Positions 36,879 through 46,937 of a stretch of DNA of 64,000 bases are shown here, piece by piece. The position numbers were made by a program, and so were the translations under genes. Origin of the DNA: Mytilus galloprovincialis (lineage: Eukaryota; Mollusca; Bivalvia; Mytilida; Mytilidae); the NCBI RefSeq assembly GCF_965363235.1, contig NC_134849.1, positions 12,116,863 through 12,180,862 on the forward strand, in the 5' to 3' direction. Below the pieces are notes generated by a model. That model did no database searches and was not told the DNA's origin. It was given only the letters and a program-made list of their open reading frames with translations. Position 1 is the stretch's first letter, and each line of letters starts with the position of its first letter.

Positions 36879-37855
36879 TGTTCTGTCACATTTATTTATA
36901 GAGTTATCTTCCTTTACCCACATTTCATTTTTGGTTAATTTTCGGTATGTTTCACTTCCCTAGATTACATTTATCGATAAGGGCCGAGAGAGATAGAAAG
37001 AAAAATGGCACATGGCCGCAAACGCATTTTGGTATTATTATTCAATATTTGGAATCTAGTGGTCCCCCACAGAGTAAGTTTATTACCTGCTTGATAAAAT
37101 CATTTATTTGTATGTAGATATGTTTTTGTGTTATGAATTTTTATTATTATTAAGGTTTTGTGGCAATTTATAAGCCACTTGGTCATCTGCATTTTTGATG
37201 TGCATTTTGCTAAAATAATTTGCTATTTTTTCGTACATTTGTGTATTGTTAGATATTTTTCATATTGGTTAAGATATTAGGATTAGGCACATATCATGTA
37301 CATTTTTCGATACTGTGTATTTGGAACTTTTCTTAGTAAAGAAATGGCTAATTGAACCGAGAAAATTCTTCTCGTAACTTTCATGCATCCGTGCACATTT
37401 TAGTATTTTGAGACTTGGAATAGTACATTTATTATTATCTAGGCCTAGGATATAGTATAAATTAGTCTATGTCAACTGACAACCCACTTAGGACTTATTA
37501 TTAGTGTGAATAACTTTGTTATTGTTGATGTTATCTTTTACTTTGGCCTTGTTGTGAACCGAACATGTTGCAACTACAAATTCTGCTCACCTGGTCACAA
37601 AGGTTCATTTAGGAGCAAATCGATAATTTGAGAAATATATTTTTCTTGTTTGTTTTGAACATTTATAGCATAATAAGGGATTTATTCATTGTTTTGCTTT
37701 ACTTGTATGATGTTTAATACAATTTATGTTTAGAAATCACTTAGGAACAATTACTTATGATTGTTTATTTTTGTTGTAGCTTTTTACCTTCTCCTGGGAA
37801 GTTTGTAGTGAATAAAAGAAATACAAGAAACATTTGTTAGTTATTAGGCATTACA
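36879..37855 (+). repeat. 5' LTR of the BEL/Pao element
   Basis: 977 bp, starting TGTTCTGTCACATTT and ending GGCATTACA. It appears identical to 44176-45152. ATTAG precedes it and also follows the 3' LTR. Confidence 0.95.
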
Positions 37856-37886
37856 GTAAAAAGTCTGACGATTGGACCAATTTATT

Positions 37887-40800
37887 ATGGACACGCCAGA
37901 TGAAGTAGAAACAAAACGGCTGAGAACACTTACAGTTAGGGCAATGGAAAACTATAAAGAAAAGGTTAAAGCATATCATGCTAAACTATTAGAAAAGAGA
38001 CAAGCAGTTGAGGCATCATTAGCCTATCTGGAGGAACAAACAGGAGATATACAAATTCTAGGACAGGTTAGAGAAACTCTTGTGGAAGTACTTAACCATT
38101 ATTATGAACTTTGCAAAGAATTCTGTGAATACTTGTCACCTCAAAATACGGAACAAAGTAATAGTGAATTATTAGTACAAAAATCTGTGTTTCAAACAAT
38201 AGCTAAAGAAGTAGATCTAGCAATTAAATTCATTGATGAGCAAACAAGTCATAGTACCAAGATCGAAACAGAGAATAGCTCAACAGCACATCTAGTCAAA
38301 GAGGATGAGCCTCAATTAACAATTAGGAAAGAGAGTCCAGTTCATCATTCTAGTCTTCATGGTTCTTTACATGATCAAGGCAATTCTAGTCATAAGATCC
38401 AAGGACATAAGTCACATTCTAGTTCTAGTCATAAAGCTAAAGGTAGTGATGGAGGTCGTTCTTCAAATTACACTCACAGTCATTCTAGTCAGGGAAGTCG
38501 CTCGAGCAAGTCAATTCTTCTAGACAAAACAGCTAGAGCTGAAGCTGCTAAGGCAAAACTTAAATTCATAGAAGAGGAAGAGAAATTAGTAAGAAAACAA
38601 AATGAGTTAGAATTAGAAGTCCAAAAACAAAGATCAGAACTTAAATCAAACTTAAACATTTTGAAACATAAAAGAGAGATTGCAGAAGCCGAGGCAGAAT
38701 TAACAGCAGTTAAGGAAATTTTAGATGAGGAAAATGCAATAGATAGCAATTGGAAGGACAGAGGTCTGAACCTTCCTGAATCAAGTGCTTCTGAAATAGT
38801 AAAATCCTATGTTACCAATCAGCGACCGAAAGTTTATGAACCAGTTGAGGCAACAAATTTAAACCCTCGTGTACCAGAATTTGTGCCGTCAACAATACTG
38901 CAAAGGGAATTCAAAACATTTCAACCACAACAGAATGTGCACTTGTCTGAATCACCAGGAATAATTGACCTCACGAAATATATAATGAAGAAAGATCTTT
39001 TAATTTCAAGATTATCGACTTTCGATGACAAACCTGAACGATATTGCAGTTGGAAAAATAGCTTTAACAACATACTAAGAGAACTGGATGCAACAGATTC
39101 AGAACAGTTAGATCTTTTAAACAGATACTTAGGCCCACAGTCAAAACGACATGCAGCAAGTCTGAGAGTTGCTAACTCCCACAACGAAAATCAAGCTGTT
39201 GTTAAGATTTGGCAAAGGTTGGATGAAAGATATGGGGCACCAGAAAGTATAGCAGCAGCACTTAAAGATCGACTGGATAAATTCAATAAAATCAACAATA
39301 CAGAATATGACAAACTTTATGAATTATATGACTTATTGGCTGAGGTAGAATCAATTAAAGAAAATGATATATACAGGACAGTCCTATCATTCTATGATTC
39401 ATCGTATGGGGTGAATGCCATCGTAGGGAAATTGCCAAACTTTATTCAAACAAAATGGATGGATCGTGCTAGTAGGTACAAAACACAACATTCTGTGATG
39501 TATCCGCCTTTTTCAACGTTTGTAGAATTCTTACACAGCATGGCAGTGCGAATGAATGACCCTAGCCTCAAAATCCAACAATCAGATAGTGGACGAGACA
39601 AAAAAGTGGAACGGAAATATGCTGGAAAAAGGACTCCTGGTCAGACTGTTTTGAAAACAACTATTGAAAAACAAAACACTTCGGCTAATCTGAACTTAAA
39701 ATGTATTATTCATGAAAATGGCAAACACAACCTTGCTGACTGTAAAGTATTTGTTGAGAAACCGTTAGAAGAAAAAAGACAATTAATACGGAAAAATGGG
39801 ATTTGTTTCAAATGCCTAAATGGGAAGCATCTAGCTAAAGATTGCAAAGCTAACATCAAGTGTGAGAAATGTGGAAAAACTGCACACTGTACAGCCTTTC
39901 ACTTTGAACGTGAAACCCTACAAAATAATGGCGGGGAAAGACAAATTGACAATATACCGCAAGACCAAGTAAGTACAAAATGTACTGAAATTTGTAAGGA
40001 CTCGGGAGAAACTACTTTCCAAGGAAAGTCTTGTGCAAAGACATTACTAGTCAAGGTGTATCCGGAAGGCAAACCAGAAGTCAGTGTTACTACTTATGCG
40101 ATCATTGATGATCAGAGTAATAGGTCTTTAGCCTGTTCAACATTTATAGATTATTTCAATGAAACCACAGAGCCAGTTGAATACTCACTAGCATCTTGCT
40201 CGGGAAAAACTGTTCAACATGGTCGTCGTACTACAGGGTACATACTAGAATCTTTGGATGGCACTACACAACTGAAGTGTCCATCTCTGATTGAATGCAA
40301 CGAAATTCCGATCTCAAAGCGAGAAATAGCTACTCCTGCCATAGCTAGGCACTACAAACATCTACAGGATATAGAACAGTTCATACCAGAACTTGATAGG
40401 AATGCCGAAGTTATGCTTCTTATAGGACGGGATGTGACCGCCGCTCATCACATTTTAGATCAAAGAATTGGCAAGGACAACGAACCGTATGCACAACGTC
40501 TTCGTCTAGGATGGGCAATAATTGGCGAAACATGCTTAGGTTTAGTGCACACATCAGATACAATCACAGTTAACAAAACAACAGTTCTTCCAAACGGCAG
40601 AGAGACAAATCTCAAACCATGTGAATATGGTTTCAGAGTGAAAGACAAGGAACCAGATATTGGTAGTACTGTTTTCAAACAAACTAGAGAAGATGATACT
40701 TTAGGATTATCTCAAGAGGACAAAGAATTTCTAATCGTTATGGATAAAGAATTTCACACGTCAGAAAATGGTCGTTTATCGGCACCTTTACCGTTTCGGA

Positions 40801-43800
40801 GAGATAGACCAAAACTTCAAAACAACTATCATCAGGCAAGACAAAGAGCAGAGAATCTTAGTAGAAGCTTCAAACGAGACTCCACTAAACAACAGCATTT
40901 TGTAGAATTTATGAAAAAGATATTTGTAAATAATCACGCAGAAGCAGTCACTCCGGCTAGAAAGGGAGAGGAAGTTTGGTATCTCCCAATCTTTGGAGTT
41001 TATCACGCAAAGAAGCAATCAAAAATCAGAGTAGTATTCGACTCAGCAGCTAAATATAATGGACTTTGTCTGAATGATATTCTTATGAAGGGACCAGACT
41101 TAACAAACAACTTGGTTGGTGTACTATTGAAGTTTAGGAAGGGAAAAGTTGCCGCAATTGCAGATGTTGAACAAATGTTTTTCAATTTTGAGGTTAATGA
41201 AGAACACAGGAACTACTTAAGATTTGTATGGTTTAAGGACAACACTGTAACAGAACCACTGACTGAATATCGAATGAAAGTTCACGTGTTTGGGAATTCA
41301 CCTTCCCCAGCTGTAGCTAATTATGGTTTACGCAAAGCTGTTTGCGATCACACAGATTTAGACACATGTGATGATGTATGTCATTATGTAAACAACAATT
41401 TTTATGTAGATGATGGTTTAGTGTCAGGCGACAGCCCTGAAGAAATTGTAAGTCTCATTAAAAGGACTCAAGAAAGATTAATAACAGGAGGTAAAATTAG
41501 ACTGCATAAGATAGTATCGAATAATAGTGAGGTAGTCAAGAGTTTTGAAACAAAGGATTTAGCTGAAAGCATTACCGAGATTGACTTTAATTCAGAGTCT
41601 ACATGTCTACAGAGAAGTTTAGGTTTATGTTGGAATGTTGTAAAAGACATTTTCACCTATCAGTTATCTAAAGAGGAGAAACCCTTTACAAAAAGAGGGC
41701 TGCTATCAGTAATTAATGGAATATTTGATCCGTTAGGGTTCATAGCTCCTGTAATCCTTGGCGGAAGGTTAATTATGAGAGAAGCAGTACAAAACAATTC
41801 ATTAGATTGGGATGATCCGTTGCCTGATGATTTACTCTCTGACTGGCAGAGATGGAAACAGTCCTTACAGGATCTTGAAACATTAGAGATTGGGAGGCCT
41901 TTCACTAGTCAATCATTGAAAGACAGTACTGAATGTGAATTACACATCTTCTCGGACGCATCAAAGGAGGCGATTTCGTCTGTTGCTTATATCCGTACAT
42001 TTGACAAGAAAGGAGATTCAGAACTAGGTTTTTTAGTAGGAAAGTCCAAACTGGCTCCGTGTCATGGACATACCATACCGAGGCTCGAATTATGTGGAGC
42101 TGTTCTGTCAACTGAGTTAGCTACATTCATTCAGAATGAACTGAAATTGCCATTAAGTTCCACACACTTTTATACCGATAGTCAGGTAGTACTAGGGTAT
42201 ATATACAATGAGAAAAGAAGGTTTTATGTGTATGTCAGCAACCGTGTTAGCAAAATTTTGAAAGGTTCTGTGAAATCACAATGGAGCTATGTACCAACAG
42301 AGTTAAATCCTGCTGATCATGGCACACGGCCGTTAGAAGCAAAACATGTAGGAGACTCAAAGTGGTTATTAGGACCAAAATCATATATAGATACTTTTCA
42401 CAAATCCGAATGCACTTCATTTGATATTGTGTCACCTGATGAAGACCAGGAAGTTTGTCCTATAGCAGTAGAGTCTATGAAAACATTGATATCACCTATT
42501 CAAACCTTAGGAGTTGATCGGTTTGAGAGATTCTCAAAATGGTCAAGTTTAGTAAGAGCTATATCTTTGTTGAAAAGAAAGATTGTGTCTAGTTATAGGA
42601 GTAAAGTAGATACTAAGGATACAAGGACTTGTGTAGATATCAGAAAAGAGGCTGAAACACTTGTTTTGAGAGAAACTCAGTTACAGTATTATTCTAATGA
42701 AACAGATTGTTTAAAGAGTGGTAAACAATTGCCTAAAAACAGCAATATTATTGCACTTTCTCCAATACTTGATTCAGAAGGACTGTTAAGATTAGGCGGA
42801 AGACTAAAACATTCTAAATTAGAAACTGGAGAAAAGATGCCTCTAATCATACCAGGTGGAAGCCATATTGCTTCATTGTTAATAACACACTTTCATGAGT
42901 CAGTGCACCATCAGGGACGCCACTACACAGAAGGTGCTGTACGCTCAAATGGTTTCTGGATAACTGGAGGAAAACGCCTTATTAATTCTATTTTGCACAA
43001 GTGCGTACAATGTAGGAAACTAAGAGGAAAAGTAGAACACCAGAAAATGGCAGATCTGCCATCAGATCGTCTTACACCAAGTCCTCCGTTTTCATACGTA
43101 GGTGTTGATACATTTGGACCATGGTCTGTAGCCACAAGGCGAACACGTGGAGGTGCCGCTAATTCTAAACGATGGGCAATAATGTTTTCATGCCTTGTTA
43201 CTCGTGCCATCCACATTGAGGTCATAGAGGAAATGACTTCATCCTCATTCATTAATGCTTTGCGTCGATTTACAGGAATAAGAGGACCCGTAAGAGAATT
43301 TAGATCTGATCAAGGTACCAACTTTGTAGGAGCAGTAAATGAATTGTCACTACTATATAATGATGAAAATATTCAGGGATATCTGTCTAAAAAACAAATT
43401 GTATGGACATTCAATCCACCCCATGCCTCACACATGAACGGTGCATGGGAACGCATGATTGGACTAGCAAGAAGAATTCTCGATTCAATGCTAACAGATA
43501 TTCAAGGAAAGCAACTCACTCATGAAGTTTTATGCACATTAATGACAGAAGTTTGTTGTATCGTCAATAGTAGACCGATAATTGCTGTGTCAAATGATCC
43601 TGAATCACCTACTATTTTGTCACCAAACACTCTATTGACACAAAAAATTAATAGTGACATAGAACCGTATCATTTCAATTTTTCTGTGAAGGATATGTAC
43701 AAATCACAGTGGAAGCATGTACAAGTTTTAGCAAATCAATTTTGGAAGCAATGGAACCTACAATACTTACATAACCTTCAAACTCGATCAAAATGGCCAA

Positions 43801-44009
43801 GTGAAAATCGCAACTTACAAATTGGTGATTTTGTGCTCATGATTGACGTTAGTTTACCGCGCAATCAATGGCCAACCGGAATTATTGATGAAGTATTTCC
43901 TAGTAAAGATGGATTAGTGCGCAAAGTATCAGTGCGTGTGATAAAGAACGGGGAACCAGTAACTTATAGCCGTCCAGTAACACAGCTTGTACATTTGATG
44001 TCAGATTAA
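37887..44009 (+). CDS. BEL/Pao gag-pol polyprotein
   Basis: About 2,040 residues from the ATG at 37887; the frame is open from 37872 but only through a TTG. Order along the protein: a charged helical region likely to be coiled coil (about 208-286); a DUF1759-type gag region starting at STFDDKPERYCSW (about 375-570); two zinc knuckles (CFKCLNGKHLAKDC and then CEKCGKTAHC, about 640-670); a retropepsin-like region (AIIDDQSNRSL, about 737); reverse transcriptase with YVDD (about 1173); RNase H (FSDAS and TDSQ, about 1355-1435); the integrase zinc motif H-H-C-C (about 1668-1711) and DDE core with VDTFGPW, RSDQGTNF and NGAWERM (about 1741-1855); and a C-terminal DUF5641-type domain. This order is standard for BEL/Pao. 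The reading frame looks whole. Confidence 0.95.
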   Translation: MDTPDEVETKRLRTLTVRAMENYKEKVKAYHAKLLEKRQAVEASLAYLEEQTGDIQILGQVRETLVEVLNHYYELCKEFCEYLSPQNTEQSNSELLVQKSVFQTIAKEVDLAIKFIDEQTSHSTKIETENSSTAHLVKEDEPQLTIRKESPVHHSSLHGSLHDQGNSSHKIQGHKSHSSSSHKAKGSDGGRSSNYTHSHSSQGSRSSKSILLDKTARAEAAKAKLKFIEEEEKLVRKQNELELEVQKQRSELKSNLNILKHKREIAEAEAELTAVKEILDEENAIDSNWKDRGLNLPESSASEIVKSYVTNQRPKVYEPVEATNLNPRVPEFVPSTILQREFKTFQPQQNVHLSESPGIIDLTKYIMKKDLLISRLSTFDDKPERYCSWKNSFNNILRELDATDSEQLDLLNRYLGPQSKRHAASLRVANSHNENQAVVKIWQRLDERYGAPESIAAALKDRLDKFNKINNTEYDKLYELYDLLAEVESIKENDIYRTVLSFYDSSYGVNAIVGKLPNFIQTKWMDRASRYKTQHSVMYPPFSTFVEFLHSMAVRMNDPSLKIQQSDSGRDKKVERKYAGKRTPGQTVLKTTIEKQNTSANLNLKCIIHENGKHNLADCKVFVEKPLEEKRQLIRKNGICFKCLNGKHLAKDCKANIKCEKCGKTAHCTAFHFERETLQNNGGERQIDNIPQDQVSTKCTEICKDSGETTFQGKSCAKTLLVKVYPEGKPEVSVTTYAIIDDQSNRSLACSTFIDYFNETTEPVEYSLASCSGKTVQHGRRTTGYILESLDGTTQLKCPSLIECNEIPISKREIATPAIARHYKHLQDIEQFIPELDRNAEVMLLIGRDVTAAHHILDQRIGKDNEPYAQRLRLGWAIIGETCLGLVHTSDTITVNKTTVLPNGRETNLKPCEYGFRVKDKEPDIGSTVFKQTREDDTLGLSQEDKEFLIVMDKEFHTSENGRLSAPLPFRRDRPKLQNNYHQARQRAENLSRSFKRDSTKQQHFVEFMKKIFVNNHAEAVTPARKGEEVWYLPIFGVYHAKKQSKIRVVFDSAAKYNGLCLNDILMKGPDLTNNLVGVLLKFRKGKVAAIADVEQMFFNFEVNEEHRNYLRFVWFKDNTVTEPLTEYRMKVHVFGNSPSPAVANYGLRKAVCDHTDLDTCDDVCHYVNNNFYVDDGLVSGDSPEEIVSLIKRTQERLITGGKIRLHKIVSNNSEVVKSFETKDLAESITEIDFNSESTCLQRSLGLCWNVVKDIFTYQLSKEEKPFTKRGLLSVINGIFDPLGFIAPVILGGRLIMREAVQNNSLDWDDPLPDDLLSDWQRWKQSLQDLETLEIGRPFTSQSLKDSTECELHIFSDASKEAISSVAYIRTFDKKGDSELGFLVGKSKLAPCHGHTIPRLELCGAVLSTELATFIQNELKLPLSSTHFYTDSQVVLGYIYNEKRRFYVYVSNRVSKILKGSVKSQWSYVPTELNPADHGTRPLEAKHVGDSKWLLGPKSYIDTFHKSECTSFDIVSPDEDQEVCPIAVESMKTLISPIQTLGVDRFERFSKWSSLVRAISLLKRKIVSSYRSKVDTKDTRTCVDIRKEAETLVLRETQLQYYSNETDCLKSGKQLPKNSNIIALSPILDSEGLLRLGGRLKHSKLETGEKMPLIIPGGSHIASLLITHFHESVHHQGRHYTEGAVRSNGFWITGGKRLINSILHKCVQCRKLRGKVEHQKMADLPSDRLTPSPPFSYVGVDTFGPWSVATRRTRGGAANSKRWAIMFSCLVTRAIHIEVIEEMTSSSFINALRRFTGIRGPVREFRSDQGTNFVGAVNELSLLYNDENIQGYLSKKQIVWTFNPPHASHMNGAWERMIGLARRILDSMLTDIQGKQLTHEVLCTLMTEVCCIVNSRPIIAVSNDPESPTILSPNTLLTQKINSDIEPYHFNFSVKDMYKSQWKHVQVLANQFWKQWNLQYLHNLQTRSKWPSENRNLQIGDFVLMIDVSLPRNQWPTGIIDEVFPSKDGLVRKVSVRVIKNGEPVTYSRPVTQLVHLMSD

Positions 44010-44175
44010 ATTTACATTTAGATATGACAATTGCATTATAAGGGTTAATTTGAGTACTTTGATTTATTCGTCTTAAAGGTTGTTAAAACATGCCTTTATT
44101 GATTAATTTTTCAAATTTTTAAGGATTATTTTTTGAAAGAAGTGATTTTACTTGTAGGTAAAATCAGGCGGGGAA

Positions 44176-45152
44176 TGTTCTGTCACATTTATTTATAGAG
44201 TTATCTTCCTTTACCCACATTTCATTTTTGGTTAATTTTCGGTATGTTTCACTTCCCTAGATTACATTTATCGATAAGGGCCGAGAGAGATAGAAAGAAA
44301 AATGGCACATGGCCGCAAACGCATTTTGGTATTATTATTCAATATTTGGAATCTAGTGGTCCCCCACAGAGTAAGTTTATTACCTGCTTGATAAAATCAT
44401 TTATTTGTATGTAGATATGTTTTTGTGTTATGAATTTTTATTATTATTAAGGTTTTGTGGCAATTTATAAGCCACTTGGTCATCTGCATTTTTGATGTGC
44501 ATTTTGCTAAAATAATTTGCTATTTTTTCGTACATTTGTGTATTGTTAGATATTTTTCATATTGGTTAAGATATTAGGATTAGGCACATATCATGTACAT
44601 TTTTCGATACTGTGTATTTGGAACTTTTCTTAGTAAAGAAATGGCTAATTGAACCGAGAAAATTCTTCTCGTAACTTTCATGCATCCGTGCACATTTTAG
44701 TATTTTGAGACTTGGAATAGTACATTTATTATTATCTAGGCCTAGGATATAGTATAAATTAGTCTATGTCAACTGACAACCCACTTAGGACTTATTATTA
44801 GTGTGAATAACTTTGTTATTGTTGATGTTATCTTTTACTTTGGCCTTGTTGTGAACCGAACATGTTGCAACTACAAATTCTGCTCACCTGGTCACAAAGG
44901 TTCATTTAGGAGCAAATCGATAATTTGAGAAATATATTTTTCTTGTTTGTTTTGAACATTTATAGCATAATAAGGGATTTATTCATTGTTTTGCTTTACT
45001 TGTATGATGTTTAATACAATTTATGTTTAGAAATCACTTAGGAACAATTACTTATGATTGTTTATTTTTGTTGTAGCTTTTTACCTTCTCCTGGGAAGTT
45101 TGTAGTGAATAAAAGAAATACAAGAAACATTTGTTAGTTATTAGGCATTACA
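44176..45152 (+). repeat. 3' LTR of the BEL/Pao element
   Basis: 977 bp partner of 36879-37855, followed by the ATTAG target duplication at 45153-45157. Confidence 0.95.
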
Positions 45153-45254
45153 ATTAGTATACACCTATTGACTGGTTATAAGGGTAATAGAAAGTTTTTC
45201 AGTGTCCCCGCTGAGATACCAACTATTGCTCGAGGCGAAGCAACTTTTTTTTAG

Positions 45255-45600
45255 TATATACCAAGTCCATGGTATATTTTATAAAAGAGGGACGAAAGAT
45301 ACCAGAGGGAGAGTCAAACTCATCTAGATCATGTAGATGGAAACTGACAACTGCATGGCTAAAAATAAAAAGACAAACAGAAAAACAATAGTACAGAAGA
45401 CACAACATAGAAAACTAAAGATTAAGCAACACGAACCCCACGAAGAACTGGGGGTGATCTCAGGTCACGCTCGGGAAGGGTAAGCAGATCCTGCTCCACA
45501 TGTGGCACCCGTCATGTTGCTTATGTTATTACATATTTAGTAAATAGTCGAATTCGGTAGGTCGCATTCATGAAAAGGGTAGGTTATTGTAGTTGTTTAG
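45255..45600 (-). repeat. PLE 3' tail, reverse copy
   Basis: In reverse sense it matches the tail at 21930-22245, including 'gagagtcaaactcat', 'aagcaacacgaacccca', 'tggcacccgtcatgttgc' and 'gaattcggtaggtcgcattc'. It begins about 100 bp after the BEL element. Confidence 0.65.
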
Positions 45601-45971
45601 TTCTTTCAATGTATTTTTGTACAAAGAACTGAAAATTCTATAAAAACTATAAAAAAAAATACAAGAGAGAGCATTAATATTTGTATATATGCATGATGAC
45701 TATAATAATTTATCATCCTCTGAAACTCTTCAATGTCAAGTTGAGAACGCAAAACTGAGTTCCAACCCTACAAGTGATCGAGACGCATCAGGACAATTGC
45801 ACATGAGACTTTAATATCAAGATCAACCTCCGTTGGGTACACTAGCTGTGTTTAAACAACTTGAATTTGTATAGTATAAGCAAGAACTAGCTACTTGTCA
45901 TGCATGATACAAATTATTCATTGGTTAAATGAACATAATTTCACAACATGCACAACTCCAATGATCATACA

Positions 45972-46077
45972 GTTAATTTATCCAATCTAATTAAGATAAT
46001 GATCTCTGATTACGTTCAACTACATATGAGTAATCAGAGATCAATTTATATTTTAATTAGATTGTTAATTTATCCAA
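45972..46077. mobile_element. Foldback insert flanked by 14 bp direct repeats
   Basis: GTTAATTTATCCAA occurs at 45972-45985 and 46064-46077. The 78 bp between them is an inverted repeat (TCTAATTAA and TGATCTCTGATTAC against GTAATCAGAGATCA and TTAATTAGA). Confidence 0.65.
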
Positions 46078-46384
46078 CTTCGGTTTTCCCGGCAATGTAA
46101 CCATTAAACTGTGATTTTCGTTTAAACTATTTAATATTTTGAAAACGTTTTTTTCCATTATTTAGCAGAAAGGTTCATTCAGTCTTTTCTGTATTTTTTT
46201 ATGACGTTATAATTTGACATCATAGAAAAGAAGCGTTTCATACTACAAGGGCAAATCTGTCCCACGGGGGGAAAAGGGATTACAGATTAGAGAATCAAAA
46301 AACATTTGTCTAAAATGGAAAAAAGGTAAGTAATTGTATTTACTACATCAATATTAATTTGCTTAATTTTATGAATTTAAAGAC
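46078..46384. other. Noncoding stretch
   Basis: AT-rich, no gene or repeat boundary seen. Confidence 0.4.
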
Positions 46385-46494
46385 AAAAAATGGCGGTGCG
46401 ATAGCCTTTTAAGCCTTTGAAAATCGTCCCGGGATGATAAATTACCATATATCATTTTTCAAAGGCTTACAAGGCTGTCGCACCGCCATTTTTT
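46385..46494. repeat. Long imperfect hairpin
   Basis: Arms of about 38 bp (AAAAATGGCGGTGCGATAGC ... and its inverse) differ at only two or three sites around a 31-32 nt spacer. The arms are GC-rich against an AT-rich background. No clear target duplication is seen. Confidence 0.7.
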
Positions 46495-46937
46495 TACATA
46501 AAAACGAACTCAACTCAAATTTACGTCAATTGCTTGCTTATCAGTGCCCTTATAATGATAGAATTTTATGATTTTTTAAAATGTTATTTTTCTTAATCTT
46601 TCAAAAATCTAAAATACATCAATTTTCAATAAGTAGTTAAAAAGCATCGTCGATTTTGCGGAGTCTTAAAAGAATGTCATTCTTGCTTAAAAACAACGTT
46701 TCAGTCGAAGTTTTGGTTTGAACGTTACGAAATATTCGCGACGTTGTGTTACACTTACATTGTATACGAACATCGCGCGTAACGTCTCAAATTTTAAATA
46801 TTCGATAGAAACGGGAAGATGGTATGGGATGCAACAAAATGAGAGAATTTGTGATCTATAGAGCTGTGGAACTGGAATAGGATACGAATTTCATTATCTA
46901 TTAAAATATAAAAAAAACAGGAAATAAAATCCTTATA

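Larger units (their letters stand above)
36879..45152 (+). mobile_element. BEL/Pao LTR retrotransposon, looks whole
   Basis: 8,274 bp: 977 bp LTRs, one long reading frame, and a G-rich polypurine tract (GGCGGGGAA at about 44167-44175) just before the 3' LTR. The target duplication is ATTAG (36874-36878 and 45153-45157), the length usual for this family. No envelope gene is seen. The LTRs match throughout by eye, so the insertion is very young. It lies 3.9 kb upstream of the RITA1 start and on the opposite strand. Confidence 0.95.

Noticed and set aside
37872-37886. TTG as start of the BEL/Pao polyprotein
   Set aside because: An ATG follows 15 bases later; animals rarely start at TTG.
38489-43252. 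Minus-strand reading frames over the BEL/Pao polyprotein
   Set aside because: Shadows of the coding strand without recognisable domains.
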